A DNA stretch of 55,676 nucleotides from positions 1 through 55,676 of the forward strand of contig JAGXFV010000037.1 of assembly GCA_024637095.1 (NCBI GenBank), given 5' to 3'. The notes under the pieces were generated by a model. That model was not told the origin of the DNA and did no database searches. It saw only the letters and a program-made list of their open reading frames with translations. Of this stretch, positions 33,128 through 42,211 are shown in pieces. Within the stretch, counting starts at the first letter, position 1, and every line of letters begins with the position of its first letter. This stretch comes from Actinomycetes bacterium. Lineage in GTDB: Bacteria; Actinomycetota; Thermoleophilia; RBG-16-64-13. A program made the position numbers and the translations under genes.

Positions 33128-35577
33128 GGGATTCGGAAGAGAGAAAGAAGCCGGCCGAGGATCGCCGGCTGGGACAGCTCCTGAGCCAGGCCGCCCCCAG
33201 TGCCCGGCTCGATTGGGGAGCAGTCCAGGCCGAGGCGGAGAGGCGGCGCCGCCGGCGACTGGCCACGCGATCGGCTTTCTCGCTCGCCGCCGCACTCCTG
33301 CTGGCACTGGGCGGGTGGGCGTTCTGGCAGGAGTTCCTGGTCGCCGAGGACGTGGTGGTGATCACCGACGATGTCGTGGGCGACGACTCAGGAGCCGCCT
33401 CGGAGTGGGACACACCACCGAGCACTGTGGCCGTCTCCGAAGAGTCGAGCTGGGAGATAACGCAGATAAGCGATAATCCGGGGATGGACATGGTCCCCTG
33501 GTTGGAGGGTGACTACCTAGCCTGGCGCTCGCACGACGGGCAGGACTGGGAGATCTTCCTCGAGAACCTCGAGGACGGGACCGAGCAGAACCTCACCGAT
33601 GACGAGCAGGACCAGTGGGAGCCGCGGATGTCCGGAGGCTGGATCGTCTGGCAGGAGGGCGACTCGGGCGGTCCATATCGGCTATGGGCGTACAACCACG
33701 TTAGCGGGGAGCGCCGCGAGCTTGGCAGCCTTGATTGGTACGGCCAGTACGTGATCGCTGGTGACCTGGTGGTTTGGCCGGATTACTCCCGTTCGAAGGT
33801 GGGCTTCAAGGTGCACAGCTTCAGTACCGGGGAGACGCGTGAAGTCGAACTCGGCGAGTACGAGGAGGTCTGGCCCACGACCGATGGTGTCCAGGTCGGG
33901 GTTCAGGCAGTCGATTCCCGCGGTGACGGGGATCTCTTCTTGTATGAGTGGCAGACCGGGAGTCTCGAGATAATCGCGCCCGCTGTCCGGGGATTGGCCC
34001 GAGGCTCCTGGACCGAGGACAACTGGGTTGCAGACGGCCGGGTCGTCTGGAGCATGCTCGAGGGGGAAGATCGGGAGATCTTCTTCTACGACTCGAGAAC
34101 GGGGCGGAGGGAGCAGCTGACCGACAACGAAGTCGATGACGTCGCCCCCGTACTCGGCGGCCCCACCCTAGTCTGGTATCAGATGCAAGGGGAGGCCTAC
34201 GATCCGATCGGACCTCCCAGTCCCAATCGGTCTGTCCAAATGCGGGATCTGTCGACTGGCGAGACCGTTGTTCTCCCCGGTGCCTTCGCCTGGCTCCAAC
34301 AAGACGGCGATCTGCTGGCGACGGCCTCCTGGCCTCAGAAATGGGAGGAGATGTACCTCTACCAGGTCGAAAGTGGCCGCCTTGAGCGTATCGCCCGGGA
34401 CGGTAAGGTGGGCAGCTGGATTCAGTTGGCTGGAGGAAGGGCCACCTGGTACTGGGAGGACGCGGATCCGGAGGGGCCGACGGCTGAGGTCATGCTCGCT
34501 CGTCCTGTCATTCCCGGCGCGGCAGCCGGTTCCCAGCCTTGGCGACCGCTCGACGAGCCTCCCGAACTGGCCGGGGTGGAAGCGGTGCCCCCGGGTTTCG
34601 CGGTGCAGGTCCGGGCGTCCACCTCCACCTCCGGCTCAGCTGGCGAAGAGACCGAGTCGCTGGTGATACCGGAGACCGAGAGCTACCGGCTTCAGCGCAC
34701 TGATCACGGACCTGAAGGGAGGGAGCCTTTTTCAACCCTTGAAGTCCGGACTCCAGGGGGCATCCTAACTTACTCAGAAGGTATCGGCGTGCGGCGAGGC
34801 CAGCCGATGGGGCCCGGCGAGTCGGCTGACGCGCTCGAGTGGGCATTCCAACAAGTAGTCGGTCCCGACCTCTTGCCCGGCGCGAGTTGGGAGCGTTCGG
34901 GTAACCGCTACCGGGCCGAAGCCACCCTCAGGCCTCCTCCAAGCGCCGAAGCGCCAAAGAACTTCACGGCGGAAGTGACTCTCGAGATGCTAGTGGATGA
35001 AGGCACGCGCATCCCGCTGTACTCCCGGCTGGCAGTGCGGGACACGAAAGATGCGGAGGAGGTGACCGAAGTGCAGCGCACGTTGATTCCACTGGCGGCC
35101 GTCACCGATCCACCCTCTCTAGACGACGTTAGGGAGTTTGCGGCGAAGCGGTGGCGGAGCGAGATAGAGGCGGCCCGGGCGCTCCCCTACCAGGCGGTAG
35201 GTTTGGACTATCCGGGACTAAGGCTGAACGTCATCCGTACAACTGCTGCTAACGGGCTGAGGCTGGAGTACGGCCTTCCCGACAAACCCGTGACCGCGGT
35301 GATCATCGAGCACTTCCCCGCTGCCACTCCCGAAGCCAGGAAGGAGCTGGAGCGGTGGGAGGAGCCAACCTACGACGAAGGTTCGCTGGTGACGGCCTTT
35401 GCCCGGGGAGACGCCGTCGTCCGCCTTATACTCATGGACGGTTCGACAATGGGCCTTCCCGAAGACCCACTCGCCCACCTCGATCTCAGCCTCGATAAGG
35501 TCAAGGGTGCCCTCGTACCTCTCGACCAACTGCCGCCGTCGCACTTCGACCCGCCTGAGGGCTGGCTGGAAAACTAG
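33124..35577 (+). CDS. Membrane-anchored anti-sigma-like protein with TolB-like propeller
   Basis: 817 residues. Residues 1-50 are a charged cytoplasmic segment (LLSQAAPSARLDWGAVQAEAE) placed like an anti-sigma domain, residues 52-72 one membrane helix (FSLAAALLLALGGWAFW). Residues 115-450 carry TolB/WD-like repeats (WEIFLENLEDGTEQNLTDDE, VWSMLEGEDREIFFYD, REQLTDNEVDDVAPV), and a C-terminal domain of unknown fold follows. Translationally coupled to the sigma factor, so it probably holds it at the membrane and releases it on an outside signal. The sensor ligand is unknown; no zinc-binding HxxxCxxC is seen. Confidence 0.75.
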   Translation: MRDSEERKKPAEDRRLGQLLSQAAPSARLDWGAVQAEAERRRRRRLATRSAFSLAAALLLALGGWAFWQEFLVAEDVVVITDDVVGDDSGAASEWDTPPSTVAVSEESSWEITQISDNPGMDMVPWLEGDYLAWRSHDGQDWEIFLENLEDGTEQNLTDDEQDQWEPRMSGGWIVWQEGDSGGPYRLWAYNHVSGERRELGSLDWYGQYVIAGDLVVWPDYSRSKVGFKVHSFSTGETREVELGEYEEVWPTTDGVQVGVQAVDSRGDGDLFLYEWQTGSLEIIAPAVRGLARGSWTEDNWVADGRVVWSMLEGEDREIFFYDSRTGRREQLTDNEVDDVAPVLGGPTLVWYQMQGEAYDPIGPPSPNRSVQMRDLSTGETVVLPGAFAWLQQDGDLLATASWPQKWEEMYLYQVESGRLERIARDGKVGSWIQLAGGRATWYWEDADPEGPTAEVMLARPVIPGAAAGSQPWRPLDEPPELAGVEAVPPGFAVQVRASTSTSGSAGEETESLVIPETESYRLQRTDHGPEGREPFSTLEVRTPGGILTYSEGIGVRRGQPMGPGESADALEWAFQQVVGPDLLPGASWERSGNRYRAEATLRPPPSAEAPKNFTAEVTLEMLVDEGTRIPLYSRLAVRDTKDAEEVTEVQRTLIPLAAVTDPPSLDDVREFAAKRWRSEIEAARALPYQAVGLDYPGLRLNVIRTTAANGLRLEYGLPDKPVTAVIIEHFPAATPEARKELERWEEPTYDEGSLVTAFARGDAVVRLILMDGSTMGLPEDPLAHLDLSLDKVKGALVPLDQLPPSHFDPPEGWLEN

Positions 35578-35649
35578 GTTCCGGGAATAGTGTGAGTCGA
35601 ACTGCTTGCGCCGCGAGAATTGGTGTGCGGAGGGAGTATGCTGCCATAC

Positions 35650-35877
35650 ATGAAACGCACGACAGTGAAGATCCCGGACGAACTGGACGCCCGCCTGCGC
35701 CGTGAGGCCGAGCGGCGCGGCGCTACCGTTTCCGCCCTGACGCGCGAAGCACTAGAGCAGTACCTGAGGGGCTCGCGGCGGTTGGGCGCGGCTGCTGCGG
35801 GCCGAAGCCGCCACTCCGACATCTCCGAACGGATTGAGGAGATCCTGGCGGAGGAGGGGCGCGGATACCTCTCGTAG
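35650..35877 (+). CDS. Ribbon-helix-helix (CopG-type) antitoxin-like protein
   Basis: 75 residues. MKRTTVKIPDELDARLRREAERRGATVSALTREAL is an RHH DNA-binding domain, then a tail (HSDISERIEEILAEEGRGYL) of the toxin-binding kind. No partner toxin follows on this strand; the next gene (hepT pseudogene) is opposite. It may be an orphan antitoxin. An in-frame ATG at 35638 has a GGAGGG just upstream and is an alternative start. Confidence 0.82.
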   Translation: MKRTTVKIPDELDARLRREAERRGATVSALTREALEQYLRGSRRLGAAAAGRSRHSDISERIEEILAEEGRGYLS

Positions 35878-35895
35878 CGAGCGTTCGGTGAAGAG

Positions 35896-36222
35896 CTAGG
35901 CCTCGGAGGACAGAATGCGCTGGATGGCCTGTCGGAGCGGCGGGATATGTTTCTGCACCACTTCCCAGACTAGCGTGTGGTCCACTCCGAAGTACCCGTG
36001 GATGAGCCGGTCCCGCATGCGTGCCATAGAGCTCCACTCAACTTCCGGATGCACCGACCGGAACTCCTCCGGCAGCTTCTTCGTGGCTTCGCCGATGACT
36101 TGCAGACTGCGCACGAACGCACGCTGTAGGGTCGGGTCGGCCAGAAAACGCTCGAGGGCGACTCCCTGGGCTCTCCTGGACCAGATAGTCGGCTTCGATC
36201 AGGATATGCCGGAGTCACTCAC
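35896..36222 (-). pseudogene. hepT: Frameshifted HepT (HEPN/DUF86) toxin
   Basis: The C-terminal ~80 residues are intact in one frame (AQGVALERFLADPTLQRAFV, LQVIGEATKKLPEEF, RMRDRLIHGYFGV with the HEPN RNase motif R-x4-H). The preceding HILIEADYLVQES segment is in another frame, and the GTG that overlaps the mntA stop (GTGA) opens a third. At least one indel lies near 36162-36180 and another near 36205, so the full toxin cannot be made from a normal reading. Its neighbour mntA is intact. Confidence 0.85.
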
Positions 36223-36536
36223 GCGGCTCGAAGGACATCCGCCGCTTCCGCCAGTATGTGGGGGCCGATGTAGGGGGAGAGCGCTTCCGTGGTGACAAGC
36301 TCAACCGGGTGCTCGAGAGTGGCCTCGAGCAGGTCGGCGAGAGACATGAAATGCTCGAGAGACTTCTGCGCCGGATCGAACTCGACCAGCACGTCGACGT
36401 CGCTGTCGGGACGGGATTGATTCCGCAGGACGGAGCCGAAGAGGGCAAGGCGACGCACACCGAGGGCGCGTATGTCGGCCTCGATGGCTTCGAGTCGGGA
36501 AATCGCCTCTTCGCGGGAGAGAACACTCGGGCTCAT
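36219..36536 (-). CDS. mntA: MntA-type minimal nucleotidyltransferase antitoxin
   Basis: 105 residues. Minimal nucleotidyltransferase with GSVLRNQSRPDSDVDVLVEF, the G-S-x10-D-x-D catalytic signature. In HepT-MntA systems this enzyme AMPylates and silences the HEPN RNase. Here the toxin gene downstream is broken while this gene appears whole. Stop overlaps the toxin start (GTGA). Confidence 0.92.
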   Translation of the reverse strand: MSPSVLSREEAISRLEAIEADIRALGVRRLALFGSVLRNQSRPDSDVDVLVEFDPAQKSLEHFMSLADLLEATLEHPVELVTTEALSPYIGPHILAEAADVLRAA

Positions 36537-36645
36537 GCGAGGAATCTACCGCATGCCGAAGCCGTAGGCCAGACGCACGGCGTAGTTGGGCGGGGAAGCT
36601 CCTGCGGCGACGGAAGTAGGATAGGGCGCGGAAGCGGCGAAGGGA

Positions 36646-36971
36646 ATGTCTGCGATAGAGATCGTGGTGGCGGAGGAAGGCGGCGGCCGTGAGGTGATCC
36701 TCAACGAGGAAGACCGGGTCGAGTGGATATCGCGTCTTGTCGACGGCTATCGTGGGTCGTGGACGGAGGCCCTGAGTGGTGAAGTCGCCTCGGTGATGTC
36801 TTGGATGTCAGGCTTCACAGAGATCGGGGCCGCGACGTTTCTCTAGCCTGGAGTGGCGGTTCGGTTGCGAACGGGGTGAGCGTCGTCTCCTTTAGCGGAG
36901 GACGCTACTGGGTCGACGGAGACCAGCCCCTGAACCGGGAGTTGGCCGCGCTTTATGAGGTGGTGAAGTGA
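36646..36971 (+). pseudogene. Frameshifted paralogue of the lipoprotein at 37437
   Basis: First frame (MSAIEIVVAEEGG ... EEDRVEWISRLVDGYRGSWTEA) and, after a frameshift near 36785, the second frame (LHRDRGRDVSLAWSGGSVANG ... GRYWVDGDQPLNRELAALYEVV) align along their length with the intact lipoprotein at 37437-37880 (AKWIERLAEAYRGSW, ENDWGRDVTLRWYGGPVEQG, GNYHVQGEHPLTRALAEL). The N-terminal signal is missing. Its stop overlaps the next gene by 4 bp. Confidence 0.8.
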
Positions 36972-37433
36972 CGGTGGTGGGTCGACCAGAACGAGCGGAA
37001 GCTGAGGGGCCGCGACAGAGGACCCCGCTGAACATCCTCCTTCTGCTCGCCGCCGCTTCGATCCTCGTCCTCTTGCTCTGGGGGCCGCTGCTGGTCACCT
37101 CCCCTGAGGAAGCGGTGTCAGCTGTTCAGAATGCAGAGGACCATTACTTCGGGGGGGCTGACTTACGGAGACGTGGTCAGAGCTCACGAAGCGTCGGTCG
37201 GCGCTCGGGGCGAGTGGTCGGTCGAACAGAACGAGTTCTACGACTCGTTCTTTGAGGGCGATGAGGGGGGGTTCTTCTGGATCGTTACCTACAATGCCCC
37301 TGGAACCGACGAAACGCGAGAACTTGAGTTCTTCGTGAAGCGGTACACCGGGGACATCTCGTTGAGTGAACCGAACTGGTCGTTCCTACCCGAGCACCAA
37401 CTGCAAGAGTACTTGGCGAGGGGGAAGGAGTAG
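36968..37433 (+). pseudogene. Membrane-anchored protein frameshifted at a G7 run
   Basis: Begins at a GTG (GTGA overlap). The first frame has a Pro/Arg-rich start, a membrane helix (NILLLLAAASILVLLLWG) and NAEDHYFGG; beyond seven Gs (37151-37157) the sensible protein continues in the next frame (LTYGDVVRAHEASVGARG ... FFWIVTYNAPGTDETRELEF ... HQLQEYLARGKE). One base in the G-run decides it. Could be a sequencing or assembly error, phase variation or a real mutation. Family not recognised. Confidence 0.65.
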
Positions 37434-37436
37434 CCG

Positions 37437-37880
37437 GTGGCGGAGCCGGCCCGGATGCTCGTCCTTGTGCTTCTCTTGGCCCTGGCGCTTCTCTCAGCCG
37501 GTTGCTCGAAAGCCACCCTCCTCGCACCACGACTCCAACCAGACGATGTTAGCGGCATCAGGATTTCGCTCGTCGAAGCTAATGAGGTCGAACTGGACGA
37601 GGCCGCGCAGGCCAAGTGGATCGAGCGCCTGGCCGAGGCCTACCGGGGATCCTGGGGCCAGGGGGAGACCGGATTCGAGATAACTTCCCCAGGAGTGATG
37701 CTCGTCGAGCTGGAAAACGACTGGGGACGGGACGTTACTCTCCGATGGTACGGTGGGCCGGTCGAGCAGGGCGCCGTCCGCGTCGACTATCGTGGAGGTA
37801 ACTACCACGTTCAAGGAGAGCATCCACTGACCCGCGCGCTCGCGGAACTAGAGGCGGAGCTCAGGACGGGCGACTTCTAA
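37437..37880 (+). CDS. Small lipoprotein of unknown function
   Basis: 147 residues. Signal MLVLVLLLALALLSAGC with lipobox, then a globular domain: SGIRISLVEANEVELDEAAQ, AKWIERLAEAYRGSWGQ, ENDWGRDVTLRWYGGPVEQG, GNYHVQGEHPLTRALAELEAEL. GTG start at 37437 or ATG at 37455. A frameshifted paralogue lies at 36646. Possibly a binding or inhibitor-like domain; no enzymatic motif seen. Confidence 0.75.
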   Translation: MAEPARMLVLVLLLALALLSAGCSKATLLAPRLQPDDVSGIRISLVEANEVELDEAAQAKWIERLAEAYRGSWGQGETGFEITSPGVMLVELENDWGRDVTLRWYGGPVEQGAVRVDYRGGNYHVQGEHPLTRALAELEAELRTGDF

Positions 37881-37890
37881 GAGGGGAGCT

Positions 37891-38491
37891 ATGAGACTTC
37901 GACGACGACTGCTTACGCTCACCGCGGCCTGCCTGCTCCTGCTCGGACTGGCGATCCTCTCGCTGCAGGACACGGAAGCCTTCTCTCTGGTCAACCTGGT
38001 CATGTTTCTGCTTGTGCCGGCGGTGTGGCTGGGCGGCGTGGTCTGGCTTTTGCTGGGGAGGCTCCGAGGAGTTGCACCAATCCTGGGACTGCTGGTAGGG
38101 CTGATGGTGGTGGTAGGCGGAGTGCATGTTGTCTTCGATCTGAGCAATGTCACCTCTCTGCCGATAGAGGACGGTACTGACGCCGTGAGCGTCGTCCAAT
38201 CGGAGCCTGTGCCGGGAACGAGCCGCACGGTGCACGAAATTCTCGCTTCCTCGGATGCAGCTGCCGGGGGATGCGTCTGACCGCTGGGAGGCCGAGAGGC
38301 TGAACCCGGAGTGGAGCGGCGCGGAGCGCTGGGAAGTCCGGTGGACGCCGGGCGAGGCAAGTCAATTCGAGCCGCTGCTCTTCCGCGTCACCGTCACGGG
38401 CGGCGTGCGGTTCGAGGTCACGATCTCCGGAGCGCATTCTGACGCTGCCGCTCAACTGCGTGCCCTTGCTCCCGGATCGGCTGGGGCATGA
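37891..38491 (+). pseudogene. Membrane protein frameshifted at a G5 run
   Basis: The first frame encodes three membrane helices (LTLTAACLLLLGLAIL, LVMFLLVPAVWLGGVVWLLL, LGLLVGLMVVVGGVHVV) and ends VHEILASSDAAAGG-CV just past GGGGG (38266-38270). The next frame continues with a globular part (DASDRWEAERLNPEWSG, WEVRWTPGEASQFEPLLFRV, VTGGVRFEVTISG) that lacks its own start and signal. So one ~200-residue membrane protein, split by a 1-bp event at the G-run, is likelier than two genes. Confidence 0.6.
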
Positions 38492-38679
38492 AGCGGGAAC
38501 CCCCCGAACGACTGGCGCTGGCCCTTACTGCCCTCAGCGCGTCGGTCCTCGCCGGCTACGTCCTTTTGGCCCACCTCGTCCTCGTACCCTTTCACCTGGC
38601 GGCGGCTTCCCTGATCCAGGCGGCTCTGCTATCGGATGGAAAGGATCTGGAGCTGGCGAAGGCGAAACTTCAATCATGA
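38488..38679 (+). CDS. Small membrane protein
   Basis: 63 residues with ATGA-type overlaps at both ends. One long hydrophobic region (LALALTALSASVLAGYVLLAHLVLVPFHLAAASLIQAALL, probably two helices) and a short charged tail. No family recognised. Position between coupled genes argues it is real. Confidence 0.55.
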   Translation: MKREPPERLALALTALSASVLAGYVLLAHLVLVPFHLAAASLIQAALLSDGKDLELAKAKLQS

Positions 38680-40271
38680 GGAGGAGGCTCAAAGCAAGAG
38701 ATTGCAACCACGTGCTCCTGCTGATGGCGATGGCCTTCGCCATGGCCGCGCTGGCGACGGGGTGTGGCAACCGGGATGAGCCCGCGACGACCTCTGTTTC
38801 GGCGCCTCCGATCGAAGTGGGTCAGGAAAGCGGCGAGCAGCCTTCCCTCGAAACGGCCGACGCGCAGGCGGTGCTCGACGGGCTGCTCGAGTGGATCCGG
38901 GCGGAGCCCAGCCTGGGGGAATACGGCGGAGCCTATGTGTGGACATACGGGCAGGGAGGGCAGCCCCGACGCGTCGAGCGAGGCGAGAATCTGCACGAGT
39001 CCCTCATCTCCACGCCTGCATTCGTGTCGGGGGACAACTACTTCATCGATCTGGGCCGCGATGGCTGGACGCGCATGAGCCCTGACATTGCTCGCCGAGC
39101 CTACGAGATGGAGGACGTGGCCCAACCTGAGCGTATGCAGCCCGCCTTCCTCGTCGCCGCCCTGCGCTATTTCGATCCTCTTCGTGTGCTCGAGCAACTG
39201 CGGCCGGGCATCGCCGTCGACGCCGGCGAGAACTGGTACCTGGCCGGGACCGTCTCCCTAACCGATCTTCTCGGAATGGACCTCCCAAACTTCATCTACC
39301 GGCAGCGGGAGTTCAACCTTTTCGCGCCCGAACTGACCGTGACCGGATTCGTGCGGAAGTCGGACCACCGGCCGGTGCGCCTCTGGCTCCAGGAACTCGA
39401 CCCCGGCCGCGGCCCCGAGGCATTGGACTGGTCCCGAACGACGGACGCGCCCGAGCTGCCGGCGGACGCCACCCCTTACCTGGGCATCGACGACGGCAGC
39501 TACGAGGACGCGGAACTCTCCTTTGAGCAGCTGACCGAGCGCATGCTCGAGCGCGCCTGGGGCAACCTCGTGCTACGGGGGAGCGGACGCGAGGTGACCA
39601 TCGGACCGGCGGGAACCGAGGTTCGCCTGGTCGAGACCGGCGAAGCGCCGATTGTCGGGGTGGGCGGCACGGTCTTGTTCCGCGAGGGCGGCCATCAACG
39701 GGGCGGATCGGTTTCGGAGATCTATTGGCCGCAGGACCTTGAGTCCGAGCGTTTAGTGATCTCGCTCGAAGAGCTCGCGCAGGCCTTCGCCTCGTCCCCG
39801 CCGGCTGGGCGCCTGGAGTTACTGTTGGAGGCGCGGGACCGCTTCCTGCTCGCTCTGCTGAACGACCCCTACCTGGTGTTGTCGGTGACGGAGTGGAGCG
39901 AGGAGGTGGCGTCAGCGCCGCGGGATACCTCGCTGAACGAAGGTGCGAAGTGGCGGCTCAGCGGGACGGCGGATGTGCGAGAAGTGCTTGGCGCGGGGCG
40001 AGACGGCGAGGCTGTCCTGCGGATGGTGGACGCGAGCGTTGGCGCCGCGGCAGTCGGCTTGGCCGAGGAGAATCCCCCGGTCCTCGACGCCCGATATCAG
40101 GTCACGATGGACGTGGCCGCGGACGGACGCCCGGTTTACTGGCGACGAACTCTCGACCCACCGCTCCCGGAGGGGGAGTTCACGCCGTGGCACCATGTTC
40201 AAGGCGAGGCGCAGTTCATCGGCCAAGAGGTCGAGTTGGGACCCCTGCCCGAAGCAAAGCCGATCGAGTGA
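38676..40271 (+). CDS. Large lipoprotein of unknown function
   Basis: 531 residues. Signal peptide with LLLMAMAFAMAALATGC lipobox, then an extracytoplasmic protein with two similar parts (WIRAEPSLGEYGG..., ENWYLAGTVSLTDLLGMDLP; AKWRLSGTADVREVLGAGRD, VDASVGAAAVGLAEENPPVLDARYQV). A repeat of a LppX/LolA-like beta-sheet domain is possible but not certain. The ATG overlaps the previous TGA. The gene cluster 36.6-42.9 kb is rich in lipoproteins, all on one strand. Confidence 0.78.
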   Translation: MRRRLKARDCNHVLLLMAMAFAMAALATGCGNRDEPATTSVSAPPIEVGQESGEQPSLETADAQAVLDGLLEWIRAEPSLGEYGGAYVWTYGQGGQPRRVERGENLHESLISTPAFVSGDNYFIDLGRDGWTRMSPDIARRAYEMEDVAQPERMQPAFLVAALRYFDPLRVLEQLRPGIAVDAGENWYLAGTVSLTDLLGMDLPNFIYRQREFNLFAPELTVTGFVRKSDHRPVRLWLQELDPGRGPEALDWSRTTDAPELPADATPYLGIDDGSYEDAELSFEQLTERMLERAWGNLVLRGSGREVTIGPAGTEVRLVETGEAPIVGVGGTVLFREGGHQRGGSVSEIYWPQDLESERLVISLEELAQAFASSPPAGRLELLLEARDRFLLALLNDPYLVLSVTEWSEEVASAPRDTSLNEGAKWRLSGTADVREVLGAGRDGEAVLRMVDASVGAAAVGLAEENPPVLDARYQVTMDVAADGRPVYWRRTLDPPLPEGEFTPWHHVQGEAQFIGQEVELGPLPEAKPIE

Positions 40272-40357
40272 GTTTGGGGTGACGTCAACCGAACTCAAGG
40301 CCCCGAAGCGCGTTCTCCTCGTTCGGCTGCGCCGAGCGGTGAGGAGATGGTAGAGCC

Positions 40358-42211
40358 ATGAGCGACGACCGGGAACTCGAGGAGCTGCGGCGAGAGGTCG
40401 CCCATCTGAACGAGCGTCTCTCGGCGCTCGAGGAGCTACTCGGCGCGCCTGAGCCGGAACCGGTGCTGCAGGCGGAGGCCGAGGCGGAGGCCTGGCCGGC
40501 CGTTACTCTCTACGCGCCCACTCCCACGGCGTCGCCACCGGAACCCGTCGGCCGCCCTGTCCAGTCCTTCCGCCGCACCGCCACCGCCCGGGAGCCAGAA
40601 CGCCGTGAACTGGAGAACCTCATCGGCTCCACCTGGCTAAACCGGCTCGGCATCATCGCCCTCTTCGTGGCCACGGCCTTCTTCCTGCGCTACGCTTTTG
40701 AAAACGACTGGATCGGCCCGTGGGGCAGGGTGGCGATCGGGCTGGTCGCTGGGGCGGGCGTGATCCTCTGGGGTGAACGCTTCCGCCGCCGCGGCTACAC
40801 CGCCTTCTCCTGGTCTCTCGACGCGCTCGGGATCGGAGTGCTGTATCTCTCGCTATGGGCCGCGTTCGACCATTACGAACTGATACCTCAGTGGCTGGCC
40901 CTCGCAGCGATGGTGCTGGTCACCGCGACCATGACCATCCGCGCCGTCTACCTGCAGGCGCAGCCGATTGCCCTTTTCGCGCTGCTGGCCGGCTACGCAG
41001 CACCGGTGCTGGTCTCACTGGGAGAGGGTCAGCACGTTGCGCTCTTCTCCTATCTGCTCATCCTCAACCTCGGCGCCTTTGCGGTGGTCCGGATGCGGGG
41101 CTGGCTGCCGGTCGCTCTCGAGGCTTTTCTGGCCACCACCATGATCCTCTGGGGTTGGCGCGCGTTCGACTATTCCAGCGGGCTCCTGGAGGTGACGCTC
41201 GGTTTTGCCTCGGTGTTCTTCCTGCTCTTCGCGGTGGCACCGCTGGTGGTCCGCCGCCTCCCCGAAAGTGAAGCCCCCGGCCCGGCCAGCGCACGGCTTG
41301 AGCCCAACATCCTCCTCCTGCTGCCTCCGGCGAACGCGGGAGCCTACTTTCTCTTCGCGCGGGAACTGCTGCAGACCCAGGGGCGGCCGGCCCAGGCGTT
41401 GGTCGCGGCGGGGATCGCCGCGGTGGCATTCGGGGTGGGCGTGGGGATTGGCCGGCGCTCGAGCGGGGGAGGCAGCATCCGCGGACTGCTCCAGGGTCTG
41501 CACTGGTCGCTCGCCGTTTTGTTCTTGGCCGGCGCTATCGAACTCCGCTTCCAGACTCCCTGGGCGAGTGTGCTCCTGCTGCTCGAGGCTTTGGCCGTCA
41601 CCGCCGTGGGCTATCTCCGCCGTCACCGCTTCGCGCTCGTCCTGGCTGCGCTGGTGCTCGGACTGGCGGTGGCCCGGCTCGCGCTCTATGACCAGTTCGA
41701 CCCATCGCGCCTGCTGCTGAACGCCCGCTTCGGTACCTACCTGCTGGCCGTTGGAGTAACCCTGGCGCTCTGGCGGGCGGCGACGCTCTTGGTGGAGGAT
41801 CGGCGGCGCGAACTGCTCTGGGCCGCCACCATGACGGTCAACGCTCTCGCTCTGCTCGCGCTTACTTTGGAGGTGCACCACTTCTTCCAAAGTACCGGCG
41901 GCCTTCGCCCGAGTCGCTTCGCCAACTATCACCTCGTGCGCGACTTTGCCTACTCCGCTCTCTGGTTGATCTATGGGGCCGGTCTGATGGCGGTGGGCTT
42001 CTGGCGGCACCTCGACGTCTTCCGATGGCAGGCGCTGGGGGTTATCGCGGCCACCGCGGTCAAGGCCTTCGTCTACGACGTCGCCGAACTGGAGCAGGTC
42101 TACCGCATTCTGAGCTTCTTCTTCCTCGGTGTCGTGCTGCTCGTGGTGTCCTTTGCCTACCAGCGCGACTGGCTGCGGCTAGAGCGGGCGGAGAAGCAGG
42201 GAGGGGGATGA
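40358..42211 (+). CDS. DUF2339 multi-spanning membrane protein
   Basis: 617 residues. N-terminal coiled coil (ELEELRREVAHLNERLSALEELL), a Pro-rich spacer, then the DUF2339 motif ELENLIGSTWLNRLGIIALFVATAFFLRYAFENDWIG and about 16-18 membrane helices with conserved YLSLWAAFDHYELI and FAVVRMRGW. Function unknown; DUF2339 proteins are widespread and linked to envelope functions. Its TGA overlaps the next lipoprotein start. Confidence 0.88.
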   Translation: MSDDRELEELRREVAHLNERLSALEELLGAPEPEPVLQAEAEAEAWPAVTLYAPTPTASPPEPVGRPVQSFRRTATAREPERRELENLIGSTWLNRLGIIALFVATAFFLRYAFENDWIGPWGRVAIGLVAGAGVILWGERFRRRGYTAFSWSLDALGIGVLYLSLWAAFDHYELIPQWLALAAMVLVTATMTIRAVYLQAQPIALFALLAGYAAPVLVSLGEGQHVALFSYLLILNLGAFAVVRMRGWLPVALEAFLATTMILWGWRAFDYSSGLLEVTLGFASVFFLLFAVAPLVVRRLPESEAPGPASARLEPNILLLLPPANAGAYFLFARELLQTQGRPAQALVAAGIAAVAFGVGVGIGRRSSGGGSIRGLLQGLHWSLAVLFLAGAIELRFQTPWASVLLLLEALAVTAVGYLRRHRFALVLAALVLGLAVARLALYDQFDPSRLLLNARFGTYLLAVGVTLALWRAATLLVEDRRRELLWAATMTVNALALLALTLEVHHFFQSTGGLRPSRFANYHLVRDFAYSALWLIYGAGLMAVGFWRHLDVFRWQALGVIAATAVKAFVYDVAELEQVYRILSFFFLGVVLLVVSFAYQRDWLRLERAEKQGGG

